DNA of 64,000 bases from JACVRX01 sp963819885 (lineage in GTDB: Bacteria > Actinomycetota > Actinomycetes > Jiangellales > Jiangellaceae). The translations under genes and the position numbers were made by a program. Every line of letters begins with the position of its first letter. Positions within the stretch are counted from its first letter, which is position 1. Below the pieces are notes generated by a model. The model was not told the DNA's origin. It searched no databases and saw nothing but the letters and a program-made list of their open reading frames with translations. Shown one piece after another: positions 50,026 through 59,220 of this stretch. The stretch covers positions 1-64,000 of the forward strand of contig CAWFXV010000011.1 of NCBI GenBank assembly GCA_963819885.1, written 5' to 3'.

Positions 50026-50997
50026 GTGCTGCGCCTCCCTGACCACTGGATCTGGGACAGCTGGATCGCCGACGACAGCGAGCGGTACCACCTGTTCTTC
50101 CTGCGGGCGTCCCGCGCTCTGCTCGATCCAGACCGGCGGCACCTACGGGCGTCGATCGGCCATGCGACGTCGACCGATCTGCGTGACTGGCAGGTAGGTC
50201 CAGACGCTCTGGTCCATGCCGACGCTCCGGGATGGGACGACCTCGCGACCTGGACCGGCTCCGTGGTGCAGGCCGATGACCAGCGCTGGTGGTTGTTCTA
50301 CACCGGGCTCAGCCGTGCCGAGCGGGGCATGACTCAACGAGTGGGAGCTGCGGTTTCCGACGATCTGGTGCAGTGGGATCGGGTGGGTACGGAACCGCTG
50401 GTCGAGGCCGATCCGCGATGGTACGGCCCGAGCGCACATTCCCACCTGGCGTGGCGCGATCCCTTTGTGATCCGAGATCCCGGCGGTGATGGCTGGCACA
50501 TGCTGCTGACGGCCAACGCCAAGAATGGTTTACCCGAACGGGCGGGTGTCATCGGCCACGCCCGTAGCGAAGACCTCCGCTCCTGGCGGGTGCAGCCGCC
50601 GCTTTCAGATCCGGCGGGTTACCCGCATCTCGAGGTGCCCCAATGTCACGTTGTCGACGGCACCCCATTGTTGATCTTCTCGTGTCGCCCCTCGGACGTC
50701 GACCGTGATCATTGGGATCGGTCCGTCGTCGGCCCGGCCGGAGCTGTCTGGAGCGTGCCAGCTGAATCGTTGCTCGGGCCGTGGGACCTAGCGTTGGCCA
50801 GTGCTCTCGATCACCCCACGTTGTACTCGGGCCAGCTGGTTCAGGACCGGGCGGGCAACTGGTGGGTGCTCGGGTTCTCCGACCAGCCCGACCCGATCTT
50901 CCAGGGCGAGGTACTCGATCCCCTTCCGGTGAAAGTCGGTACACTGGGTTTGGAGATCGCCGGCCAGATCGACGAATCTCCGCCGGCTGCGCCATGA
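50026..50997 (+). CDS. Five-bladed beta-propeller glycosidase, GH32/GH43-like, short form
   Basis: A 323-residue cytosolic enzyme. Three acidic residues of the GH32/GH43/GH68 propeller clan are in place: Asp11 (WIWDSW, nucleophile), Asp145 (WRDPF, transition-state stabiliser) and Glu203 (LEVPQ, acid/base). WTGS and FYTG motifs of GH32 also occur. It lacks the C-terminal beta sandwich that GH32 enzymes normally carry, so the propeller is all there is. It starts at GTG 50026, 16 bp after the ATPase gene, and overlaps the GH13 gene by 4 bp, so it is part of the uptake operon. A fructoside substrate is suggested but unproven. Confidence 0.8.
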   Translation: MLRLPDHWIWDSWIADDSERYHLFFLRASRALLDPDRRHLRASIGHATSTDLRDWQVGPDALVHADAPGWDDLATWTGSVVQADDQRWWLFYTGLSRAERGMTQRVGAAVSDDLVQWDRVGTEPLVEADPRWYGPSAHSHLAWRDPFVIRDPGGDGWHMLLTANAKNGLPERAGVIGHARSEDLRSWRVQPPLSDPAGYPHLEVPQCHVVDGTPLLIFSCRPSDVDRDHWDRSVVGPAGAVWSVPAESLLGPWDLALASALDHPTLYSGQLVQDRAGNWWVLGFSDQPDPIFQGEVLDPLPVKVGTLGLEIAGQIDESPPAAP

Positions 50998-52823
50998 CCC
51001 TCCTGGACGACATCCCGCATCACGATGGATCCGAGCAGTACGTCGGGGACGACCGGCCAGCCCTCGGCGACATCGTGCCGGTGTGGCTGCGCGTCCCGCA
51101 CGGATACCAACTCGAGCGGGCATGGGTTCGATCGACTCCTGACGCGGAACCTCATTTCGACGAAGCAGTGGTGGATCGGGTCGACGAGTTTGCGACGTGG
51201 TATCGCGCCGACCTGCAGATCGCGAACGCGCTGACTCGGTACCGATGGCTGCTCGGCGGAGCGGCGGAGTACGGGTGGATCAACGGCACCGGGCGACACG
51301 ACCATGACGTGCCCGACGCCCATGACTTCGTCATCTCAGCGCACGCTGCACCGCCTGGGTGGGCGACCGACGCGTTGGTCTACGAGATCTTCCCGGACCG
51401 GTTCGCCCGTTCGGCCGCCGCAGACGGGCGCGCCCTTCCAGCGTGGGCGATCCCGGCGGGATGGGACGATCCGGTCGTCTACTCCGAGCCCGATGTCGCC
51501 CACCAGGTCTACGGCGGGGATCTCGACGGCATCGTCGAGCACCTCGACCACGTTCAGGCCCTCGGGTTCAACACCATCTACTTGACACCGTTCTTCCCGG
51601 CAGCGTCGATCCACCGGTACGACGCTGCGACATTCGACCGTGTCGACCCCCTCCTCGGGGGAGACGAGGCGCTGGCGCGGTTCACGGCGGCAGCGCATGG
51701 CCGTGGCATCCGGGTCGTGGGCGATTTGACCACCAACCACTCGGGATCTACCCATGAGTGGTTCGAGGCGGCCAGGACCGATCCAACCGCCGTCGAGCGG
51801 GAGTTCTACTACTTCCGTGACGACGGTACGTATCTGTCCTGGTACAACCACCCCACGCTGCCGAAGCTGCGGTTCAGTACCGAACTGCGCCGCAGGCTGC
51901 TGGAAGGCGAGGCGTCGGTCGTGGGGCGCTGGCTCCGTCCGCCGATCTCGTTGGACGGGTGGCGCATCGACGCGGCCAACATGGCCGGCAGATGGTCGTG
52001 GGAGGACTTCAACCTCGACATCGCCCGCGCCATCCGCCGGACGATGCGCGAGGTCAACCCGAACGCCCTTCTGATTGCCGAGAACTTCCTCGACGCGTCT
52101 GACGACCTTTCCGGTGAGGGCTGGCACGGCGCCATGAACTACGCAGGTTTCCTTCGACCGGTGTGGTCGTGGCTCCGCTCGCCGGACTACCACGAACCGT
52201 TCCTCGGGCTCCCCGGCCTTCCCAGGCTCGACGGCGGCGCGACTTATCAGACCATGCGGGAGTTCCAAGCGGTGAACCCCTGGCGGTCGCTGGCGACCTC
52301 GTGGTCGCTGATCGGTTCCCATGACACCCCCCGTGTCCGTACCGTGCTCGGCGACGCCGAAACGGTCGCGGTCGCGGCTGGACTCCTGTTCACAATGCCG
52401 GGCGTCCCGATGGTCTTCATGGGCGACGAATTGGGCGGCGAGGGAGTCCAGGGTGAGGACGCCCGCCGACCAATGCCATGGCATCGTCCCGACACGTGGG
52501 ATCTGACTACGTTCGAGCGGTACCGTGCGCTGGCGCGACTGCGGGCCAGGTCGCCTGCTCTGAAGTCTGGTGGGCTGCGATGGATCGCCGCCGGGGACGA
52601 GTTCCTGGTCTACCTCCGGGAGAGCGCTAGTGAGGCGCTGCTCTGCGTGGCTTCACGCGGCGGTGCCGTTCCGATCGTCGTGCCGGCTGCCCGGCTCGGG
52701 CTGACCGCGACGGGCGAGGCGGAAGCGGTGTATGGGCCCGGGGACGCGCTTCGGGCCGACACCGCTGGTCTGGTCGTGATCCCTGTTGAAGGGCCGGGTT
52801 TCACGGCATGGCGGCTCCGTTGA
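50994..52823 (+). CDS. GH13 alpha-glucosidase, neopullulanase/cyclomaltodextrinase-like
   Basis: A 609-residue intracellular glycoside hydrolase. The N-terminal 120 residues form a CBM34-like beta domain, then the (beta/alpha)8 barrel with nucleophile Asp326 (DGWRIDAAN), acid/base Glu363 (LIAENF) and Asp444 (IGSHDTPR), and a C-terminal beta domain from about 545. The VYEIFPDRF segment is typical of the neopullulanase/cyclomaltodextrinase subfamily, which hydrolyses short alpha-glucans or cyclodextrins after uptake. No signal peptide, fitting the role of cleaving imported sugar. Last intact gene of the operon. Confidence 0.92.
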   Translation: MTLLDDIPHHDGSEQYVGDDRPALGDIVPVWLRVPHGYQLERAWVRSTPDAEPHFDEAVVDRVDEFATWYRADLQIANALTRYRWLLGGAAEYGWINGTGRHDHDVPDAHDFVISAHAAPPGWATDALVYEIFPDRFARSAAADGRALPAWAIPAGWDDPVVYSEPDVAHQVYGGDLDGIVEHLDHVQALGFNTIYLTPFFPAASIHRYDAATFDRVDPLLGGDEALARFTAAAHGRGIRVVGDLTTNHSGSTHEWFEAARTDPTAVEREFYYFRDDGTYLSWYNHPTLPKLRFSTELRRRLLEGEASVVGRWLRPPISLDGWRIDAANMAGRWSWEDFNLDIARAIRRTMREVNPNALLIAENFLDASDDLSGEGWHGAMNYAGFLRPVWSWLRSPDYHEPFLGLPGLPRLDGGATYQTMREFQAVNPWRSLATSWSLIGSHDTPRVRTVLGDAETVAVAAGLLFTMPGVPMVFMGDELGGEGVQGEDARRPMPWHRPDTWDLTTFERYRALARLRARSPALKSGGLRWIAAGDEFLVYLRESASEALLCVASRGGAVPIVVPAARLGLTATGEAEAVYGPGDALRADTAGLVVIPVEGPGFTAWRLR

Positions 52824-53061
52824 AAGGCGTCGCGACGAGCCCGTGGATGAGGCCAGCGGTGAAGGCGTCGCCGGCGCCGTTCGAGTCGATGCCGTGCCCG
52901 ACCGGGGCCGCAAGGACATCGTGCTGCTCGCTGTCGCGGTCAATGGCAACGGCGCCCTTGTCGCCTCGGGTGCAGACAACCAGCCGACGACCGGCGTTGA
53001 GAGCGCGGCACAGTGGGCCGGTGATTGCCGACCTGAGCCAAGCATGGCCGGCGCCACCGAG
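52801..53061 (-). pseudogene. C-terminal remnant of a PfkB-family sugar kinase
   Basis: On the minus strand an open frame of 86 codons with no start codon encodes the C-terminal third of a PfkB/ribokinase-family kinase. It contains ALNAGRRLVVCTRGDKGAVAI, then the signature DSNGAGDAFTAGLIHGL with the catalytic Asp in GAGD. An in-frame TAG at 53062-53064 closes it upstream, and the plus-strand membrane-protein gene occupies the place where the rest would be. Its end overlaps the GH13 gene by 23 bp. It is probably a decayed fructokinase or ribokinase gene once linked to the sugar operon. Confidence 0.78.
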
Positions 53062-53074
53062 CTACCGTTGGCTG

Positions 53075-53392
53075 ATGACCACCGGCGACCCTCTAGTGCC
53101 GGAGCCGGTGCCGGATTCGCGCATTGTTCCGTACGCGCCCATCCCCAAGCCATCGGGATTCGCCGTGGCGTCACTCGTTCTCGGCATCCTCGGGCTGTTC
53201 CTGTCCTGGATCACCTTCGGTATCCCGTCGATGCTCGCGGTGGTCTTCGGCCACGTCGCGGTCTCCCGGGTACGGCGCGGGGTCGGCGATGGTCGCGGGA
53301 TGGCCATCAGCGGGATGGTGCTGGGGTATCTGGTCATCGCGCTGTTCCTGTTCCTCGTCGTGGCCGTCGGATCCCTCTTCGCCATCTTCTGA
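53075..53392 (+). CDS. DUF4190-type small membrane protein
   Basis: A 105-residue protein with a Pro-rich N-terminus (about 1-28) and two membrane helices (about 30-60 and 75-100) joined by the loop GHVAVSRVRRGVGDGRGMAI, the pattern of the actinobacterial DUF4190 family. Function unknown. ATG at 53075 begins directly after the position where the kinase remnant ends; longer upstream frames run through that remnant and are not coding. Confidence 0.78.
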   Translation: MTTGDPLVPEPVPDSRIVPYAPIPKPSGFAVASLVLGILGLFLSWITFGIPSMLAVVFGHVAVSRVRRGVGDGRGMAISGMVLGYLVIALFLFLVVAVGSLFAIF

Positions 53393-53460
53393 CGAGCTCC
53401 GCCCGCGTCGACACCACTCGTCGCCCGACTTCCGCCCCGCTGCTGCGATGTGCGAGGCAG

Positions 53461-53527
53461 GTGGCACGTTGAGCCGTTCCACAAACCAGGGCAAACAGGT
53501 CTCCACAGCAACGGTTCACCGTGCCAC
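53461..53527. terminator. Long imperfect stem-loop between convergent genes
   Basis: GTGGCACGTTGAGCCGTT (53461-53478) and AACGGTTCACCGTGCCAC (53510-53527) pair over 16 of 18 positions plus one G:U, with a 31-nt loop. It lies between the DUF4190 gene and the convergent winged-helix gene, so a bidirectional terminator is the simplest role. The arm length would also suit a tiny inverted-repeat element. Confidence 0.55.
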
Positions 53528-53557
53528 GCGATACTGAGCACGCCGATTCAACAGAGC

Positions 53558-54721
53558 TCAGGCTGACAGCTCGCGCTCGAGCGGGGTGCGAAAGCGAGGC
53601 TTGACCCGGATGGAGCCGATCCAAGCGGCGAGCTGCGCTGCCTGGCGCTCGACCTCCGCCGCGACGTCGCGCCCGACGTCCTCCAACAGCCGGTATGCGA
53701 CCTCGCCGGTCGGACGTTGCGCCCAGCCGCCGATGATCCGCCCGTTACTCCACACGGTCGGCCCGATGTTGCCTGACCGGTCGAACAGCGACGGACCGTG
53801 CGGACCCAGGTACCACGATCGCTCGAACCAGCCCATCGCCGTCGGGTCGAGTGCCGGGAGCAGAGCGACCCACGGCTCGGGTGCAGCGATCGGTTCGACG
53901 TCCTCGGCCAGCACCAGTCCTACCTGCCCATCGAGGTCGACCTCGACCAACTCGATGTCTGCAAGAGCCCGCTTGACCTGACCTGCGGTCCAACCCGTCC
54001 ACCACTTGACATCGGCGGCCGTGCCTGGCCCGAACGATGCCAACCATCTCCGTACGAGCTGGACTCGGGATTCCTCGACCGGAAGTTCGGGAAGCCCTCC
54101 GGGCAGCCAGGCCTGGGCGGGCGACCAGTGGTACTGACTGCTCGTCCACGACCCTCGTGGGCGGCCACGGACGATACGGCCGTCAGCAGCCAGCATGAAC
54201 AGCACCCAGGTCGTGATGTTCTGCCTCGAAGCGTAGGCCTTGCCCTCGGCCATCAGCAGCTGAGTGCGCAGGGCAGGCACGTCGGCGGACAATTGCGCGC
54301 CGGTGGCCTCACCGCGGGTGGCCAACGCCTTCTCGGTTGCGTCTTCGACTCCCTGCAGCCAGGTACCGTCTCCCACGCCCGCCTCGGTGAGGAGCTTCGA
54401 GTAGGTGCGTCGCTGCCGGGCGGCGATCTCCTTGGTGCATGCGGCCTGCACTACCGGTGCGAGCTCCACCGGCACCACGAACACGGTCCGGCGCATGCCC
54501 AGCATGCGGATTAGAGTTCGCTGCTGATAGAGCGCGCGCTCGATCGACGCTGGTGACACCGACGCCGTCCTCGCGTGGAGTGAGAGGAATACCGACGCCG
54601 GATCCGTCGCGTGCAGAGCCACCACACCGCGGGCAGCTTCGACCGGTCCGGCCGCCGGTGTCGCCAAGTGATGCCGGATGGCCAGCCGCACCCGCCGCTC
54701 CTCGATGCCAATGCGCTGCAC
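53558..54721 (-). CDS. Winged-helix DNA-binding protein of the YcaQ/AlkZ-like family
   Basis: A 387-residue protein of the family formerly called DUF1006, with tandem winged-helix domains. In this superfamily AlkZ and YcaQ are DNA glycosylases that unhook interstrand crosslinks or protect antibiotic producers. Seen: RLAIRHHL near the N-terminus, then RRWLASFGPGTAADVKWWTG and WVALLPALDPTAMGWFERSWYLG, typical family segments. The catalytic Q-x-Q or Q-x-D motif of active glycosylases is not evident to me; the paralogous actinobacterial group is only described by its fold. GTG start at 54721. Confidence 0.82.
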   Translation of the reverse strand: MQRIGIEERRVRLAIRHHLATPAAGPVEAARGVVALHATDPASVFLSLHARTASVSPASIERALYQQRTLIRMLGMRRTVFVVPVELAPVVQAACTKEIAARQRRTYSKLLTEAGVGDGTWLQGVEDATEKALATRGEATGAQLSADVPALRTQLLMAEGKAYASRQNITTWVLFMLAADGRIVRGRPRGSWTSSQYHWSPAQAWLPGGLPELPVEESRVQLVRRWLASFGPGTAADVKWWTGWTAGQVKRALADIELVEVDLDGQVGLVLAEDVEPIAAPEPWVALLPALDPTAMGWFERSWYLGPHGPSLFDRSGNIGPTVWSNGRIIGGWAQRPTGEVAYRLLEDVGRDVAAEVERQAAQLAAWIGSIRVKPRFRTPLERELSA

Positions 54722-54830
54722 AGACGTTTCCTACCATCGAGGCGGCTCTTGGTGACCGGCTGCGGGTTCCACCGTGGCCATGTGCGCCAGGTAGCCTGAC
54801 CCCGCCACGGGCGGGTGGAGCGGAGGCGCA

Positions 54831-56039
54831 ATGCCGACGAAGCAGGTGGCCGTCGTCGGCGGCGGAATCATCGGTACCGCCGTAGCGCGACGGTTCCTCC
54901 AGGTACGGCCGGACACCGAGCTGGTCCTGCTCGAGAAGGAGGACCGGCTGGCTGCGCACCAGTCCGGGCACAACAGCGGCGTGGTGCACGCCGGCATCTA
55001 CTACCTGCCCGGCTCGCTCAAGGCCACGCTCTGCCGTCGGGGCGTCGGTCTGCTTCGCGAGTTCTGTGCTGATCACGGCCTGGCGTATGACCGCTGCGGC
55101 AAGCTACTCGTCGCCCTCGACGAGGTCGAACGGGCCCGGTTGTACGCGCTGCATGAGCGTGCCGTTGCCAACGGCGTGCCGGGGGTGCGGCTTCTGCACG
55201 CCGCCGAGCTCACCGGCGTCGAGCCGCATGTGCGTGGGCTCGCCGGCATGCATTCGCCGGAGACCGCCATTGTCGACTTTGCCGCGGTGACCCGAGAACT
55301 CGGTGCCGATGTCGAGAAGCGTGGGGGCGTCGTGCGACTCGGTCATCAGGTGCTCGGCATCGAACACACTGACCGGGCTGTGGTCTTGAACACGACGCAG
55401 GGCGACTACCAGGTCGACAGCGTGGTTCTCTGCGCGGGCCTGCATTCAGACCGACTTGCCCGACAGGCGGGCGACGAGGGAGATCCGCGGATCGTGCCGT
55501 TTCGCGGTGTGTACCTGTTACTGCGACCAGAACGCCGACATCTCGTGCGCGGGCTGATCTATCCGGTTCCCGATCCGAGCCTGCCTTTCCTCGGCGTGCA
55601 TCTGACTCGACGGATCGACGGCGAGATCCTGGTCGGTCCCAACGCAGTGCTGGCGCTGGCTCGTGAGGGCTATCGGGGACGCGATATGGACCTCGCGCAT
55701 TTGGCCGGGATCGTGCGAACCGAGGCATTCCGAAGAATGGCGGCTCGCCACTGGCGCACGGGTGTCCGCGAAGTCGTCGGCCTGGCCAGCAAACGGTCCT
55801 TCGTGCGGATGGCTCGCCGCTACGTGCCAGAGCTCTCCGTTCGCGACGTCGTGCGCGGCCCGGTCGGCGTCCGTGCCCAAGCCGTCGATGCAGACGGCGC
55901 CCTCGTGGACGACTTCCGGATCCACCGAATGGGACGAATCACCGCCGTTCGCAACGCGCCCTCGCCCGGGGCAACGTCGTCGCTGGCCATCGCCGAGTAC
56001 ATCGTGGACGCCCACCTCGGCGGCCGCAGCACCCAGTAG
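54831..56039 (+). CDS. lhgO: L-2-hydroxyglutarate oxidase (FAD-dependent)
   Basis: A 402-residue FAD enzyme of the DAO family that oxidises L-2-hydroxyglutarate to 2-oxoglutarate and passes electrons to quinone. The FAD motif VVGGGIIGTAVAR is at residues 8-20, and the LhgO signature HQSGHNSGVVHAGIYYLPGS follows, then LPFLGVHLTRRIDGEILVGPNAV. ATG at 54831 after GCGGAGGC. Divergent from the winged-helix gene with a 109-bp shared control region. Confidence 0.93.
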   Translation: MPTKQVAVVGGGIIGTAVARRFLQVRPDTELVLLEKEDRLAAHQSGHNSGVVHAGIYYLPGSLKATLCRRGVGLLREFCADHGLAYDRCGKLLVALDEVERARLYALHERAVANGVPGVRLLHAAELTGVEPHVRGLAGMHSPETAIVDFAAVTRELGADVEKRGGVVRLGHQVLGIEHTDRAVVLNTTQGDYQVDSVVLCAGLHSDRLARQAGDEGDPRIVPFRGVYLLLRPERRHLVRGLIYPVPDPSLPFLGVHLTRRIDGEILVGPNAVLALAREGYRGRDMDLAHLAGIVRTEAFRRMAARHWRTGVREVVGLASKRSFVRMARRYVPELSVRDVVRGPVGVRAQAVDADGALVDDFRIHRMGRITAVRNAPSPGATSSLAIAEYIVDAHLGGRSTQ

Positions 56040-56069
56040 CACGAGTGACCAGCACCGATCCGGCCGGGT

Positions 56070-56594
56070 CTACTCGCCGGTGCGGCCGTCAGCCAGTTCC
56101 CGTGCGATGTCGAGGTGGCCAGCATGGCGGGCGTATTCCTGGAAGACGTGGAACAGGATCCAGTTCAGCGTTGGCTGCGAGCCGTCCTCGTCGAACCGGC
56201 CGCCAAGGGTACTGAGCGCGGCGAGGTCGGCGGACTCGACGATTGTCCGCGTCCGTCGGCCACCTTCGTCGAGCGCGGCAATCAGGTCTTCGAGGGTCTC
56301 GTCCGGACCGACATACCACGGCTGGTCTTGAATGCCTTCGCGGTTGTCTCCCCACGGAGTGTCAACCTGTTCCGCGGCAAAGCCCCATTGGAACCAGCGG
56401 CGCTCCATGAAGACCAGGTGCTTGAGCAGTTCGATCGGAGCCCAGCCAGAGGGCAACCGGCTCTGCCGAAGCTCAGCCTCCGACAACCCGTCCAGCTTCT
56501 CCGCGATGATCGATCGGTATTGATCCAGGTACGCAAGGAAGAGCAGCTTCGTGTCACCGAGTCCGGGTGGCGGCTTGGGCAGACGCTGCGCCAT
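56070..56594 (-). CDS. DinB-like (DUF664) four-helix protein
   Basis: A 174-residue protein of the DinB/DUF664 fold: four helices with metal-ligand His candidates at LLKHLVFMERRW, and HVFQEYARHAGHLDIARE near the C-terminus. Actinobacterial members of this superfamily include mycothiol-dependent enzymes, but no function is established for this subgroup. Single gene, convergent with lhgO and divergent from the methyltransferase. Confidence 0.87.
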   Translation of the reverse strand: MAQRLPKPPPGLGDTKLLFLAYLDQYRSIIAEKLDGLSEAELRQSRLPSGWAPIELLKHLVFMERRWFQWGFAAEQVDTPWGDNREGIQDQPWYVGPDETLEDLIAALDEGGRRTRTIVESADLAALSTLGGRFDEDGSQPTLNWILFHVFQEYARHAGHLDIARELADGRTGE

Positions 56595-56687
56595 GCCGTC
56601 GACCGTACCTTCGCGGCTGTTGTCCGAAGCCCAAGATCGGGCCGCACCGACGACCGGTAGTGCCTGGCGGACATCTACCCTCGCGGA

Positions 56688-57542
56688 GTGGCCGACGGTC
56701 GTTGGGAGTGGGACGAGACGCTCTACGCGGGCAGCGCGGCGTACTACGCCCGCGGTCGGCTGCCCTATCCGGCCGACGTCGCCTCTGCGCTGCGTGACGC
56801 GCTGGCATTGGATGGTTCCGGGCGGCTACTGGACGTCGGCTGCGGACCGGGTTCATTCACCCTGGTCGTAGCGCCTCTGTTCGACGAGGTCGTCGGCGTC
56901 GACGCTGACAACGCGATGATCGTGGCTGCGGGGGAAGCCGCACGTGACCTCGGCATCGCCAATGTCGTGTGGAAACGGTTGCGGGCTGAACACCTCCCCG
57001 CGGATCTCGGCCGGTTCCGGGTAGTGACCTTTGCGCAGTCGTTCCACTGGGTCGATCGCGACCGAGTCGCGGCTGTCGTTCGGGGCATGCTCGACTCCGA
57101 TGGAGCACTCGTGCATGTACAAGCCACGACCCACCAGGGCGTCGAAGGAACAGGGCCGTTGCCTCACCCTCGTCCGCCACGAGCGCGCATCGAGTCCCTG
57201 ATCCAGTCGTACCTCGGAAGAGTTCGCCGAGCCGGGCGCAGCACGATGCCGCAGGGGACTGCCACGGATGAGGACGGCGTCCTGCGCGCTGCGGGATTCG
57301 TCGGCCCGGATCGCGTCACGGTGCCTGCCGGGCAGCTCTTCGACCGCACCGAGGACGATGTCGTCGCTTCGGTCTATTCACTGTCGAGCGCGACTCCACA
57401 CTTGTTCGGCGCACGACTTCCGAACTTCGAGACTGACCTCCGCGCGCTGCTGAGGGATGCCTCTCCAGCTGGGCGCTTCAGCGAGCAGCAGCGGGACGTT
57501 GCCCTCGACATCTGGCGGCCAGATCAACCGCCGGAAAGCTGA
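56688..57542 (+). CDS. Class I SAM-dependent methyltransferase
   Basis: A 284-residue methyltransferase with motif I LLDVGCGPGSFTL (about residues 47-59), acidic VVGVDADNAMI after strand 2, and FAQSFHWVDRDRV, the pattern of the methyltransf_11 group active on small molecules. GTG start at 56688. No biosynthetic cluster surrounds it, so the substrate is unknown. Confidence 0.86.
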   Translation: MADGRWEWDETLYAGSAAYYARGRLPYPADVASALRDALALDGSGRLLDVGCGPGSFTLVVAPLFDEVVGVDADNAMIVAAGEAARDLGIANVVWKRLRAEHLPADLGRFRVVTFAQSFHWVDRDRVAAVVRGMLDSDGALVHVQATTHQGVEGTGPLPHPRPPRARIESLIQSYLGRVRRAGRSTMPQGTATDEDGVLRAAGFVGPDRVTVPAGQLFDRTEDDVVASVYSLSSATPHLFGARLPNFETDLRALLRDASPAGRFSEQQRDVALDIWRPDQPPES

Positions 57543-57665
57543 GCGGCCCCCTTCTGGACATGGGCAGGGACGTCGATGCGAAATCCGAGAACGCACTAAA
57601 CCCGACTGTGGACCTCGCCCGGGCCCTCTGGCTTGGTTTGTTCGAGGCGGACCCGGGCCATCGTG

Positions 57666-58949
57666 TCAGCGCAGTTGTTGGGCCATCCACTGCCAGATGT
57701 GGGTTCCGTCGATGCTTGGGTCGTTGCGGGCGACATAGATCCACGACCAGTGGCCGGGAAACTGGTGGCCGTTCCAGATGACGTGGTCGTACAGCGTGAT
57801 CAAGGAGCCGGGGATGAGGTCGTGTGCGTGGATGGTATTGGGCTCCGGCGGCACCACCGTGTCGTCCAGCGAGGTGACGAGCCACGTCGGGGTGTTGATC
57901 TGCGTCAACTCGGCGTCAGTGATCAGCGTTGGGCCGCCCGCCTGAAGGGGCGCGACGACGCCGCAGATCGGCACGGACGCGGCAAACAAGTCGGGGTAGA
58001 TCGTGGTTATCTTCATGCTCATGTAGCCGCCGTTGCTGGCGCCGGCGACGTAGATTCGCTCGCCGTCGATGGGGTACGTGCGCACGAGATCGAGGATGAT
58101 CTCGCGGATGAGGGGGGCGAAGCGCGGGCCGTCCTCAATCCAGAAGGACGTGCTCTGCGGGGCGACGACATAGGCGCCGGAGAAGATCCGTTGTGCTTCC
58201 GGGGTGGCGAAGCCCAGCGCACCGCGGTTGGCTCGCAACGTGGTCTCGTTGTCGTAGTAGTTGTCGGGCAGCGAGGCGCCCTCACCCCCGCCGTGCAGCC
58301 AGACGACGAGAGGGCGCTTGCCCCGTCCGGTTGAGCGGGTGTGGCCGCCGCCCTGGGTGGGCGAGTACAGCCGGTACTTCATACCCGAGCCGGCGACGTG
58401 GTAGCTGAACGCGTCCACCTCGGGGTTTGACAGCCGGCCCTGCACGAAGCTCGCAATGGTGAGCGAGCGGCCGTTGCGCAAGGCGATTGGGGCGTTCTGA
58501 GTGATGGTGTAAACGAGGTCGAGCTGCACGTTGCGGCCCCTGCTCAGGATGTAGCCGAGGGTGCCCCCGCCGACCTGGCCCTCGCCGTAGGTCAAGTCGA
58601 GCACGATGTTGCCGCGGTGGTCGAGCCGGACGGCGGTCACCGGGCGGTCAAGGTCGTACTCGCTGAAGATGAGGTCGCCGGCGGCGATCGGGATCGGGCT
58701 GGTGGCCTTGGCGTGCACGCTGAAGGTGCCGGTCGTCAGGCTGGCTGGGTCGATCGGGCCGAGCCCGGCGGTGTCGAGGGTGATCGAGGTGACCTGCTCG
58801 CCACCGTCGAGCACTTCCGCGTTGAGCGTGAATCCCACGCTGGTGGTTGACTGGTTGCCGGCATAGGCGGCGACGCCGGGCACAAACAGGCCAGCGGCGG
58901 CGCCCGCACCGGCGGCCAGAATAGTGCGACGGCTGATGGGCGTATCCAT
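57666..58949 (-). CDS. Tat-exported alpha/beta-hydrolase (esterase/peptidase)
   Basis: A 427-residue secreted enzyme. The twin-arginine signal is SRRTILAAG (residues 6-14) followed by a hydrophobic stretch, so it is folded before export. Residues 35-190 form an Ig-like beta domain. The hydrolase domain has oxyanion motif WLHGGGEG (about 217-224), nucleophile Ser305 in GASNGG, an acid at Asp362/363 in SLDDTVV and His395 or His400 in NGHQFPGHW. This layout matches the extracellular esterase/prolyl-oligopeptidase-like family with an N-terminal beta domain, such as poly-hydroxyester or feruloyl esterase relatives. Substrate unknown. Confidence 0.86.
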   Translation of the reverse strand: MDTPISRRTILAAGAGAAAGLFVPGVAAYAGNQSTTSVGFTLNAEVLDGGEQVTSITLDTAGLGPIDPASLTTGTFSVHAKATSPIPIAAGDLIFSEYDLDRPVTAVRLDHRGNIVLDLTYGEGQVGGGTLGYILSRGRNVQLDLVYTITQNAPIALRNGRSLTIASFVQGRLSNPEVDAFSYHVAGSGMKYRLYSPTQGGGHTRSTGRGKRPLVVWLHGGGEGASLPDNYYDNETTLRANRGALGFATPEAQRIFSGAYVVAPQSTSFWIEDGPRFAPLIREIILDLVRTYPIDGERIYVAGASNGGYMSMKITTIYPDLFAASVPICGVVAPLQAGGPTLITDAELTQINTPTWLVTSLDDTVVPPEPNTIHAHDLIPGSLITLYDHVIWNGHQFPGHWSWIYVARNDPSIDGTHIWQWMAQQLR

Positions 58950-59220
58950 GCGGACTCCTTGGCTCGATCTCCGTTCGAAGTTCTTTACATCGAATCCGGT
59001 CTACCACAGTTGCATCGCCGGACGGAAGGATCATCTCGGGATCGGCCAGGAAGTACGGCCAGGCGCCGAGTCGTCCAGTCCTGAATTCCAGCGTTGCAGA
59101 TGAATCCCGCCAGCGTCCTTACGGCGCTGCTTGGCGCCGGACTTGGTCCGCATTGTCGTACAGCACGCCATGGAAGAGACTCAAGAAGTATGAGGCGCAT
59201 CTCACGGAGCGAACCTCTTG
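58950..59220. other. Gene-free stretch upstream of the Tat-exported hydrolase
   Basis: No gene or signal is supported here beyond the likely promoter region of the minus-strand hydrolase. Base composition begins to drop towards A+T compared with the flanking genes. Confidence 0.5.

Noticed and set aside
53461..53527. Stem-loop as an integron attC site
   Set aside because: The core R' and R'' boxes (GTTRRRY type) are not present and there is no integron integrase or cassette array.
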